Positions 1-5,911 of a stretch of 9,683 nucleotides of DNA are shown here, piece by piece. This stretch comes from Actinomycetota bacterium (GTDB lineage Bacteria > Actinomycetota > Acidimicrobiia > Acidimicrobiales > JAHWKP01). Each line of letters starts with the position of its first letter. Positions within the stretch are counted from its first letter, which is position 1. The DNA is taken from the NCBI GenBank assembly GCA_019347775.1, contig JAHWKP010000055.1, forward strand, positions 1-9,683. Direction: 5' to 3'. Made by a program: the position numbers and the translations under genes. The notes under the pieces are model-generated. The model was not told the DNA's origin, searched no databases, and worked only from the letters and a program-made list of their open reading frames with translations.

Positions 1-130
1 CTCGCGGGGGAACCTCTCGGGATGGGTCGTGGATCCACAGGGGATGAAGCCGGGCAGCCTGATGCCCGCGCAGAGCCTCGACCCGGACGAGCTCGAAGCT
101 CTTCTGGCCTATCTCGAGGGGCTCGAGTGA
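1..130 (+). CDS. ctaC: Cytochrome c oxidase subunit II, C-terminal cytochrome c domain (partial, 5' end outside window)
   Basis: An open frame enters at base 2 and stops at TGA 128-130. It encodes 42 residues that read like the last part of a class I cytochrome c domain. A Trp-Val-Val-Asp-Pro stretch is followed by KPGSLMP, whose Met (62-64) fits the axial heme ligand, then a final helix ending LLAYLEGLE. Directly downstream is oxidase subunit I, so this is most simply the C-terminal heme domain of a caa3-type subunit II, which takes electrons to the CuA centre on the outer face of the membrane. The CuA domain and CxxCH motif lie outside the window and were not seen. It could instead be a free-standing cytochrome c gene, but position and the MP-helix ending favour subunit II. 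The stop overlaps the next start as GTGA. Confidence 0.82.
   Translation, partial: SRGNLSGWVVDPQGMKPGSLMPAQSLDPDELEALLAYLEGLE
116..121 (+). promoter_or_regulatory. Ribosome binding site that fixes the subunit I+III start
   Basis: GAGGGG lies 5 bases before GTG 127-129. This GTG overlaps the subunit II stop as GTGA. The two facts together select GTG 127 over the upstream ATG at 22, which would add 35 residues made from out-of-frame subunit II sequence. The site sits inside the mirrored element CTCGAG-GGG-CTCGAG (113-127). Confidence 0.75.
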
Positions 131-2697
131 CGGTCCTGGCCGAGCGTACGGCCGACCTGGACAAGGCATGGACATCGCCCCCGGGACTTCTGGGGTTCGC
201 CACCGCCGTCAACCACAAGCAGATCGGCCTGCGTTTCATCGTCACGTCGTTCGTATTCCTGCTGATCGGCGGACTCCAGGCGATGCTCATCCGCACCCAG
301 TTGATGCGGCCCGAGAGTGCCTTCCTCGACGCCGAGGCCTACAACCAGCTTTTCACCATGCACGGCACGACGATGATGTTCCTCTTCGCCGTCCCCATGA
401 TCGAGGGTCTGGCGATGTACCTCGTGCCGCTGATGATCGGCACGCGCGATCTGCCGTTCCCCCGACTCAACGCCTTCGGTTACTGGTGCTTTGTCTTCGG
501 GGGCCTGCTCCTGTACTCGAGCTTCCTGACCGGTTCGGTGCCCGACGGCGGCTGGTTCGCTTACACCCCGCTCACCGGGCCTGAGTACTCACCTGGACCC
601 GGACTCGACTTCTGGTTGTTGGGCGTCACCTTGGTGGAGGTGTCCGGCATCGTGGGCGCGCTCGAACTCGTCGTCGTAATCCTCCGCCAGCGCGCGCCGG
701 GCATGTCGCTCATGCGCATGCCGCTCTTCGTCTGGAGCATCCTCGTAACCGGCCTGATGATGCTCGTGGCCTTCCCGGCCGTGATCGCCGCTTCGCTACT
801 GCTCGAACTCGAAAGAAAACTGGGGCTCCCCTTCTACGCCCCCAGCTCGGGTGGCAACCCTTTGCTGTGGCAGCACCTGTTCTGGGTGTTCGGCCATCCG
901 GAGGTCTACATCATGTTGTTGCCGGCCACGGGCATCGTCTCGGCCGTCGTCGCCGTGAACACCCGCCGGGCGATCGTCGCCTACGACCTCGTCGTTGCCT
1001 CATTGGTGGCGATCGGCATCATCAGCTTCGGCTTGTGGGTCCACCACATGTTCGCGGTCGGGATCCCTGTGCTGGCACAGATTCTCTTTGCCGTGGCGAG
1101 CTCGACCATCGCCATTCCCAGCGGCATTCAGGTCTTCGCCTGGCTGGCAACCATTCGCCGCGGGCGCCCCCGTTGGACCACGCCCATGTTGTACGTGGTG
1201 GGCTTCATAGTGACCTTCGTGGCCGGCGGTATTACCGGCGTCATGGTCGCCGCCGCCCCCTTCGACTGGCAGGTGCACGACACGTTCTTCATCGTCGCCC
1301 ATTTCCACTACGTGCTCATCGGGGGCGTGCTCTTCCCGATCTTTGCCGGCCTGCACCACTGGTTTCCGAAGATGACGGGCCGAGTGCCGAGTGAGGCGCT
1401 GGGCCGGCTGAGCTTCGCCCTCGTCTTCACCGGCTTCCACATCGCCTTCTTCCCCCAGCACATCCTCGGGCTGCTTGGGATGCCGCGGCGGGTCTACACC
1501 TACGACGCCGAGGCGGGCTGGTCGGGCTACAACGGAGTTTCCACCGCCGGCTCTTACCTCCTCGGACTGGGCGTGCTCGTGTTCGGGTGGAACCTGCTGC
1601 ACCACTGGCGGCGAGGTCAGGCCGCTAGTCCTGATCCGTGGAGTGGTGACACCCTCGAGTGGGCCACCTCCTCACCGCCCGCCTCTTACAACTTCCCTGA
1701 CATCCCGACCGTCTCCGGCCGCGAACCGCTGTGGGACCCGCCGGCCCGAAGTGATTCCGAGCCGGCCAACGAAGTGCCGGCGCTGACCTGGGCCCGCGAC
1801 GGCCAGCGGGAGCAGCTGCACACGACAATGGCGGCGGCCGAAGTCGACCGCGTCTTCACGGTCCCTGGGCCGCTCTGGTGGCCGCTTGCCACCGCCGGCG
1901 CGTTGACGCTCGCACTCGTCGGGACGCTGACGGACCAGAACCTGATCGCCGGCGTGGGGGCTGTGCTCACGGTGGTGGCGGGCCTTCGCTGGACTTCTCC
2001 TCCGGGGGGATGGCGGGTGCCGAGAGACCAGCTCACGCCAGCCAACCCCGCCATCTCACGTCCAGCGGGGTGGCACGGGTTGCTCTTCGGCTTGATCGCA
2101 TGTGCGGGGACAGCCGCCGCGTTCGTGTACGCGTACTTCTATCTTCGCCTCACGGCCGGCGCCTGGCCACCGGCCGGCGTCGATGCCCCCGCCTATGGCC
2201 TGCTCGCCGCCACCACTGTCGCCACGGTCGCGACGACCGGTGCGATTGCCATTGCCGGCTCGCTACGGGCGCGGCCCACCGGCCCACTGACCGTCGGCAT
2301 GGTTCTAGCCGTGGCTGCGCTCGTGACGGGGGCGTTGGACGCCAGCCGACTTCCCTTTTCCCCGACCGACCATGCCTACGGCGCAGTCGCCATCACCCTC
2401 CGCGGATTCAACTTGGTCGGCCTCACGGCCGGGGCAATCGTGCTCGCGGTGGCGCTTCGGGCGGCGATGCGCCGGCCAGGCGACTCCTGGGCGGCATCCG
2501 TGCGTAGCGTCACGCTCCTGTTGTGGATCTTCGTCGCCGGCTCGGCGGTCGTCATTTCGGCTGTGCTCGCGCTTACACCATCTGTCGAGCCGGGCGACCG
2601 AGGGGGACGCCCGCCCGCCACTCACCACTCGGCAGACGTCCCTGACGTCGACGCCGCGCTGGTGACGCCGCAGCCATTTGTGGGGACGATTAGGTGA
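127..2697 (+). CDS. ctaD: Cytochrome c oxidase fused subunit I + III
   Basis: This 856-residue membrane protein is the catalytic subunit of an aa3-type heme-copper oxidase, reducing O2 to water and pumping protons. Residues about 25-500 are subunit I. Visible ligands are His79 (low-spin heme), His257 with Tyr261 in GHPEVY (CuB and cross-linked Tyr), His306-His307 (CuB), and His392/His394 in VAHFHY (heme a3 and heme a). The D-channel Asp108 and Glu259 are present, making it an A-type enzyme. Helix VIII reads IPSGIQVFAWL, with Gln335 where the K-channel Lys is expected. A linker with EWATSSPPASYNFP (about 510-523) and two extra membrane segments lead into a five-helix subunit III-like domain (about 645-815) that has lost the usual helix Glu and GFHGLHV histidines. 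The GTG start at 127 is chosen for its RBS and GTGA overlap. The next gene overlaps its stop by four bases. Confidence 0.95.
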   Translation: MTVLAERTADLDKAWTSPPGLLGFATAVNHKQIGLRFIVTSFVFLLIGGLQAMLIRTQLMRPESAFLDAEAYNQLFTMHGTTMMFLFAVPMIEGLAMYLVPLMIGTRDLPFPRLNAFGYWCFVFGGLLLYSSFLTGSVPDGGWFAYTPLTGPEYSPGPGLDFWLLGVTLVEVSGIVGALELVVVILRQRAPGMSLMRMPLFVWSILVTGLMMLVAFPAVIAASLLLELERKLGLPFYAPSSGGNPLLWQHLFWVFGHPEVYIMLLPATGIVSAVVAVNTRRAIVAYDLVVASLVAIGIISFGLWVHHMFAVGIPVLAQILFAVASSTIAIPSGIQVFAWLATIRRGRPRWTTPMLYVVGFIVTFVAGGITGVMVAAAPFDWQVHDTFFIVAHFHYVLIGGVLFPIFAGLHHWFPKMTGRVPSEALGRLSFALVFTGFHIAFFPQHILGLLGMPRRVYTYDAEAGWSGYNGVSTAGSYLLGLGVLVFGWNLLHHWRRGQAASPDPWSGDTLEWATSSPPASYNFPDIPTVSGREPLWDPPARSDSEPANEVPALTWARDGQREQLHTTMAAAEVDRVFTVPGPLWWPLATAGALTLALVGTLTDQNLIAGVGAVLTVVAGLRWTSPPGGWRVPRDQLTPANPAISRPAGWHGLLFGLIACAGTAAAFVYAYFYLRLTAGAWPPAGVDAPAYGLLAATTVATVATTGAIAIAGSLRARPTGPLTVGMVLAVAALVTGALDASRLPFSPTDHAYGAVAITLRGFNLVGLTAGAIVLAVALRAAMRRPGDSWAASVRSVTLLLWIFVAGSAVVISAVLALTPSVEPGDRGGRPPATHHSADVPDVDAALVTPQPFVGTIR

Positions 2698-2993
2698 TGG
2701 CCGTGAAGGGGTCTCGCCGGGACGCCGTCGCGGCGGTCGCCGGTCCGCCCGTCGCCTGGATCGCACACCTCCTCGTCAGCTACGCGTGGGTGCCGGCAGC
2801 CTGTCAAGGGTCGGCGTTCGTGCTCCATCTCGCGACGGGTGTCTTCGCCGTCATGGCCTCACTGTCGGTAGCCCTCGGCGTGCGCAAAGTCGAGGGGCCT
2901 GAATCCTCCGCGGTGATGGTGCTCGGTGCGATCTTCGTGCTCGCCATCGTTCTTCAGGGTGTGGCCAACGTGGTGGTGGACGCATGCGCATGA
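2694..2993 (+). CDS. Small membrane protein of cytochrome oxidase operon
   Basis: A 99-residue protein with three hydrophobic segments: about residues 11-33, 42-62 and 72-94. It contains GPPVAWIAHLLVSYAWVP followed by Ala-Ala-Cys, and ends in VVDACA. Small proteins with a Pro-Pro-x-Ala-Trp first helix and a C-terminal Asp-x-Cys occur, as far as I recall, between subunit I/III genes and cytochrome c genes in similar oxidase operons; their function is not established. The position suggests a role in oxidase assembly or stability (inference). GTG 2694 is preferred because GGGGA (2682-2686) lies 7 bases upstream and the start forms a GTGA overlap with the subunit I+III stop; ATG 2697 is the alternative, one residue shorter. 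Its own stop overlaps the next start. Confidence 0.8.
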   Translation: MMAVKGSRRDAVAAVAGPPVAWIAHLLVSYAWVPAACQGSAFVLHLATGVFAVMASLSVALGVRKVEGPESSAVMVLGAIFVLAIVLQGVANVVVDACA

Positions 2994-3364
2994 TCGCCAC
3001 GACGCTGGCCCTGAGTGTGGTGATCGGAGTCGTAGCCGGCTGCTCGTCCGCGCCGTCCGCTCCACCGGCCGTAGTCACCGGCGGCGACAGTGAGCGCGGC
3101 CTGGCGGCCATCGAGCGCTACGGCTGCGCGTCGTGCCATTCGATCCCCGGCGTCCAGAGGGCCGAGTCGAGTTTCGTCGGCCCGCCGCTGACGAAATACG
3201 CCCGCCGCGGTTACATCGCGGGCGTGTTGGAGAACAACGAAACCAACTTGAGGCTTTGGATCATGGATCCGAAGGGGGTCAATCCCAGTACGGCCATGCC
3301 CGATCTCGATGTGAGCGAGATCGAGGCGCGAGATATCACCGCCTACCTCTACTCGCTGCGCTGA
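2990..3364 (+). CDS. Lipoprotein c-type cytochrome
   Basis: A 124-residue exported class I cytochrome c. The N-terminus is a signal peptide ending VVAGC, with Cys18 as the lipidation site. After a short Ala/Pro linker comes the heme motif CASCH (Cys46, Cys49, His50). The distal Met103 lies in TAMPDL, and the final helix ends ITAYLYSLR. It should sit on the outer membrane face carrying electrons to the oxidase encoded just upstream, in addition to the cytochrome c domain on subunit II. ATG 2990 is chosen over ATG 2984 because it gives an ATGA overlap with the preceding stop and a better distance to GGTGGA (2975-2980). The 2984 start would add two residues. The 3' end overlaps the convergent membrane protein gene by 16 bases. 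Confidence 0.92.
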   Translation: MIATTLALSVVIGVVAGCSSAPSAPPAVVTGGDSERGLAAIERYGCASCHSIPGVQRAESSFVGPPLTKYARRGYIAGVLENNETNLRLWIMDPKGVNPSTAMPDLDVSEIEARDITAYLYSLR

Positions 3365-4548
3365 TCACCCGTCTTAGAAGAACGGGCCTTGCGCGAACCG
3401 ATCCCTCGGTCAGCGGCCCACCGCCCGAGCCGTTCGGCCTTGGCGTAGGTCTCCTCCATCTCTTCTCGGAGACGCTCCTTGAACTCCTTGTCCTCTTTCT
3501 CCTTCTCGTCCTCGTCCTTCGGCTCCCTTTCAGCTTCGTCCTCCGGCTCGTCTCTCGTGGCTCGCAGCGACAGATAGGCGAGGCCTCCAGCCGGGATCGG
3601 CAGCCAGAAGTTCACGAGCCGCCACACCAGCACGCCGACGGTGACCACGCCGGAGGCGCCCCCGAATCCGACGAGCAGAGGTATGAGTGTCGCCTCCACC
3701 ACGCCAAGGCCGCGGGGCGTGATCGGTATGACCGCGAGCACGTTGGCCAGCCCGAAGGCGACCATCAGCGACACCGGATCGGCCCTGTGGCCAAAGGCGG
3801 CGAGGAATACCCAGAGCGATGCCGCGGCCAGAAGCCAATAGCCGACCGACCAGCCGACGGCCCGTCCGACGAGGGCCAGGTCGTCCGCAAAGTCGCGCAA
3901 GCGCTCGGCCAGCCTGGCCACAACGTCGGGTACCCGGTCCTCGTCGAGCAAGGGAACCGGCCTGACCACCCGCTTGAGGATCGTGCGGGCCCGTTTCTCG
4001 TGACGCATGAGCATCAGCACGATTGCGCCGAACGCGCCGAGTAACACGACGCCGAGGCCGGCCGCCAGCGTGTAGCGCGGGTTGAAGCCGTGCCTCGGTA
4101 TGGAGATGACGAGCGCGAGCCACAACAAGATGTTCAGGACCATGGCGGAACCGAGGCCCCGCGCGCCCACGGCGAACCCGGCGTCGGAGCCGCCCACGCC
4201 GCGATTGGTCAGAAGCCGGTATCCGAGGGCGGTACCGGCGGCGGTGCCGCCCGGAACCGTGTGACTCACCGCCGTACTCGCCAGCTCGACCCTCGCCATG
4301 GTGCCGAAGCCCGGACGTGTATCGGGCGGCAGCACCGAGCGCGTGAGCGCGGCCTGGCATGCGATCGACGCGACCTGAAGCCCCACGGCGAGCGCAGCCA
4401 AGAGTGGATTGACCGAACCGAGGAGCTCCAGTGCCCGGCCGGCCCCGCCCAGCTGGGGCACGACGAGATACCCGAGGACGAGTACCACGGCGAGCCAGAG
4501 CAGGCCCCGCCGGACCGGCGAAGGTAACCATGCGAAGGGGTTAGCCAC
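3349..4548 (-). CDS. UPF0104 / MprF-flippase-like integral membrane protein with charged tail
   Basis: A 399-residue polytopic membrane protein with about eight hydrophobic segments in its first 328 residues. It has two signatures of the lysylphosphatidylglycerol synthase transmembrane (UPF0104, YbhN/AglD-like) family. One is a Thr-Ala-Val-Ser-His-Thr-Val-Pro-Gly-Gly stretch in the first third. The other is PITPRGLGVVEATLIP near the end of the membrane part. Family members are thought to move lipids or lipid-linked precursors across the membrane; the substrate here is unknown. There is no synthase domain, so it is not full-length MprF. The last 71 residues are a hydrophilic Glu/Lys/Asp/Arg-rich tail, probably helical and cytoplasmic. 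GTG 4548 is chosen because GGGGG (4555-4559) lies 6 bases upstream; the longer TTG start at 4611 would add 21 residues without a signal or RBS. It diverges from the metalloprotease gene. Confidence 0.85.
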   Translation of the reverse strand: MANPFAWLPSPVRRGLLWLAVVLVLGYLVVPQLGGAGRALELLGSVNPLLAALAVGLQVASIACQAALTRSVLPPDTRPGFGTMARVELASTAVSHTVPGGTAAGTALGYRLLTNRGVGGSDAGFAVGARGLGSAMVLNILLWLALVISIPRHGFNPRYTLAAGLGVVLLGAFGAIVLMLMRHEKRARTILKRVVRPVPLLDEDRVPDVVARLAERLRDFADDLALVGRAVGWSVGYWLLAAASLWVFLAAFGHRADPVSLMVAFGLANVLAVIPITPRGLGVVEATLIPLLVGFGGASGVVTVGVLVWRLVNFWLPIPAGGLAYLSLRATRDEPEDEAEREPKDEDEKEKEDKEFKERLREEMEETYAKAERLGRWAADRGIGSRKARSSKTGDQRSE

Positions 4549-4616
4549 AACGTTCCCCCACGGCCTCGGGCTCGGTCGACGGGCCGGACCACTGCAAACG
4601 GGGTACAGCAAGACGC
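4549..4616. promoter_or_regulatory. Divergent intergenic region, probable back-to-back promoters
   Basis: These 68 bases separate two divergent starts (GTG 4548 on minus, ATG 4617 on plus) and must hold at least the promoter of each gene unless either extends into coding sequence. On the minus side there is a clear GGGGG ribosome site. On the plus side no well-spaced Shine-Dalgarno is visible: GGGG at 4600-4603 is 13 bases away. A weak TACAGC at 4604-4609 ends 7 bases before the ATG, which would suit a leaderless transcript. No convincing -35 box was found. Confidence 0.35.
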
Positions 4617-5414
4617 ATGCGACGCGTTCTCACCGTCCTGCTCGCGTTCGCGTTCTCGAGCGGATGCCTGGTGGTCGAACGCGAAGTCCAATCTCCAGAA
4701 CCTCGGGCAGAAGACGGGCGGAGAGAAATCGACGTGCCCGTCGCCGAGCCTGCACCGTTGAGGCGATCATCCGACGGCCTGCTCGTGGGAAGCCTCGGCT
4801 GGGCGCTCCTGTCCGCGGACGTGCCCCGAGCCGTCATGGAGATCGACCAACTCGGCGACGCCGAGCTTTCCCGGGAAGCGATCGCTGCGCTGGAGCAAAG
4901 CCTGCGCGATCACGGTCGGAAGGAATCGGTCGAGGTAGTGGTCGAAGAGGGACGGGCGACGACCGACGTGTACTCGCTGGAAGACGTGGTGGCGGCGAGC
5001 AGCGAGCACCGGGACCGATTCTCCGGGGACGGCGCGGTCGCCCTGCACGTCCTGGTACTTGCCGGCCGCTTCGAGCAGCAAGGGGTCACCGGTGCCGCGT
5101 TCCATGCGACCGCGCTCGCGCTGTTCCCGCAGGAGACCCGCAACGTGCTGCCGCCGGGAGCGGAATTGGAGGCCTTCGAGATTGCAGTCGCCATCCACGA
5201 ACTTGGCCATATCTTCGGGCTCGTCAACCGCACCGGTGTGGGTGAGTTCCATGAGGATCCCGATCACCCTGGCCATACCGCCGACGAGGACTCGGTCATG
5301 TACTGGGCTGTGGAGAATCCATCCGTCGGGGAGATCTTCCGTACCGGCCCGCCGACCGAGTTCAACGCTGCCGACCGCCGGGAAATGGACATGATCCGAA
5401 AGCAACGGCCCTGA
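4617..5414 (+). CDS. Lipoprotein with metzincin-like zinc metalloprotease site
   Basis: A 265-residue exported protein. The signal peptide ends FSSGC, with Cys17 as the probable lipid anchor, followed by an acidic, Pro-containing linker. Residues 75-185 form an alpha/beta-looking domain rich in Val and Glu. The zinc motif is HELGHIFGLVN (His194, Glu195, His198, Gly201). The third-ligand position of a classical metzincin (HExxHxxGxxH) is Asn204. The following segment GEFHEDPDHPGH offers His212, His217 and His220 as alternative ligands. Met228 in SVMYW may be the Met-turn. It is most likely a surface-anchored peptidase; the substrate is unknown and no exact peptidase family can be named from sequence reading alone. 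The ATG start is supported by the signal peptide, not by an RBS. It is transcribed alone and faces the next gene tail to tail with 35 bases between. Confidence 0.8.
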   Translation: MRRVLTVLLAFAFSSGCLVVEREVQSPEPRAEDGRREIDVPVAEPAPLRRSSDGLLVGSLGWALLSADVPRAVMEIDQLGDAELSREAIAALEQSLRDHGRKESVEVVVEEGRATTDVYSLEDVVAASSEHRDRFSGDGAVALHVLVLAGRFEQQGVTGAAFHATALALFPQETRNVLPPGAELEAFEIAVAIHELGHIFGLVNRTGVGEFHEDPDHPGHTADEDSVMYWAVENPSVGEIFRTGPPTEFNAADRREMDMIRKQRP

Positions 5415-5449
5415 TGGACCGCTATTTCCGACGTTCGGGCAGCAGTCGC

Positions 5450-5848
5450 TTAGCTGAAGGTCGCGTCAAGCTCCTCGAACTCGGTCCGTAGCTCGTCCCA
5501 AGCGGTCTCGTCGTCGGCATCACGGATCCTGTCGCAGAACTCGCCTACCCGGTCGGCACCGGGATCGTTGGCTTCGCGAAGCTCCTGCAGGGTGTCCCGG
5601 CAGTGGCCCAGGAGCTCCTCGCGGGCCTCGCTGTCGCCGGTGGATGCCGCATCGACCAGTCGCTCGAAGTTCGTGCGCAGGCTGGCCCACGCCACGTTTG
5701 CAACGTCGCCGACCTCCTCGGCCGCGTCCTCGGCTGCCTCGCCAATGGTGTCAGTCGTCGTGTCTAGGTCCTCGTCGTCGCCGCACGCCCCCAAAAAGAG
5801 AGCCAGAGCGGCGAAGAGGGATCCGATGAGCTTCAGTCCACGAGGCAT
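5450..5848 (-). CDS. Small acidic lipoprotein, function unknown
   Basis: A 132-residue exported protein with a signal peptide ending FLGAC (lipid Cys22), then the acidic linker GDDEDLDTTTDT. The remainder is strongly acidic and predicted mainly helical. It has two further cysteines, Cys83 and Cys105, that could form a disulfide, and two copies of an AW-x-x-LRT-x-FE-x-L segment at residues 53-64 and 116-127. I do not recognise a family. ATG 5848 is supported by AGGGG (5855-5859) six bases upstream. It lies 63 bases downstream of the response regulator on the same strand, so it could be the last gene of that operon or have its own promoter. A link to signalling is only positional. Confidence 0.8.
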   Translation of the reverse strand: MPRGLKLIGSLFAALALFLGACGDDEDLDTTTDTIGEAAEDAAEEVGDVANVAWASLRTNFERLVDAASTGDSEAREELLGHCRDTLQELREANDPGADRVGEFCDRIRDADDETAWDELRTEFEELDATFS

Positions 5849-5911
5849 GTCTTGCCCCTACCCGGCCTCGCGGGCGCAGAAACGAGCCCGGGCGGTGTGC
5901 CGGCGGAGTGA
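5849..5911 (-). other. Short spacer between response regulator and small lipoprotein
   Basis: Sixty-three GC-rich bases hold the AGGGG ribosome site of the lipoprotein gene (5855-5859) and a GCCCGGGC palindrome. There is no U-tract following a hairpin, so no intrinsic terminator is evident, and no clear promoter boxes were recognised. Read-through from the response regulator is plausible. Confidence 0.4.

Noticed and set aside
22..126. Upstream ATG at 22 giving a 35-residue longer subunit I+III protein
   Set aside because: The added segment is the out-of-frame reading of the subunit II C-terminus. GTG 127 has a good ribosome site and a GTGA overlap.
3133..4044. A 303-codon plus-strand open frame
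   Set aside because: It begins out of frame within the cytochrome c gene and runs antisense to the flippase-like gene; its composition is that of a shadow frame.
4549..4611. TTG at 4611 as start of the flippase-like protein
   Set aside because: The extra 21 residues are Pro/Arg-rich, lack a signal or family similarity, and would fill nearly all of the divergent intergenic region. GTG 4548 has GGGGG six bases upstream.
4409..5245. A 278-codon plus-strand open frame
   Set aside because: It overlaps both the flippase-like gene (antisense) and the metalloprotease gene (other frame) and is Arg/Pro/Gly-rich without a domain.
5415..5449. Possible terminator hairpin CCGA-CGT-TCGG between convergent genes
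   Set aside because: The stem has only four pairs and no T-run on either side, so it is not a supportable intrinsic terminator.
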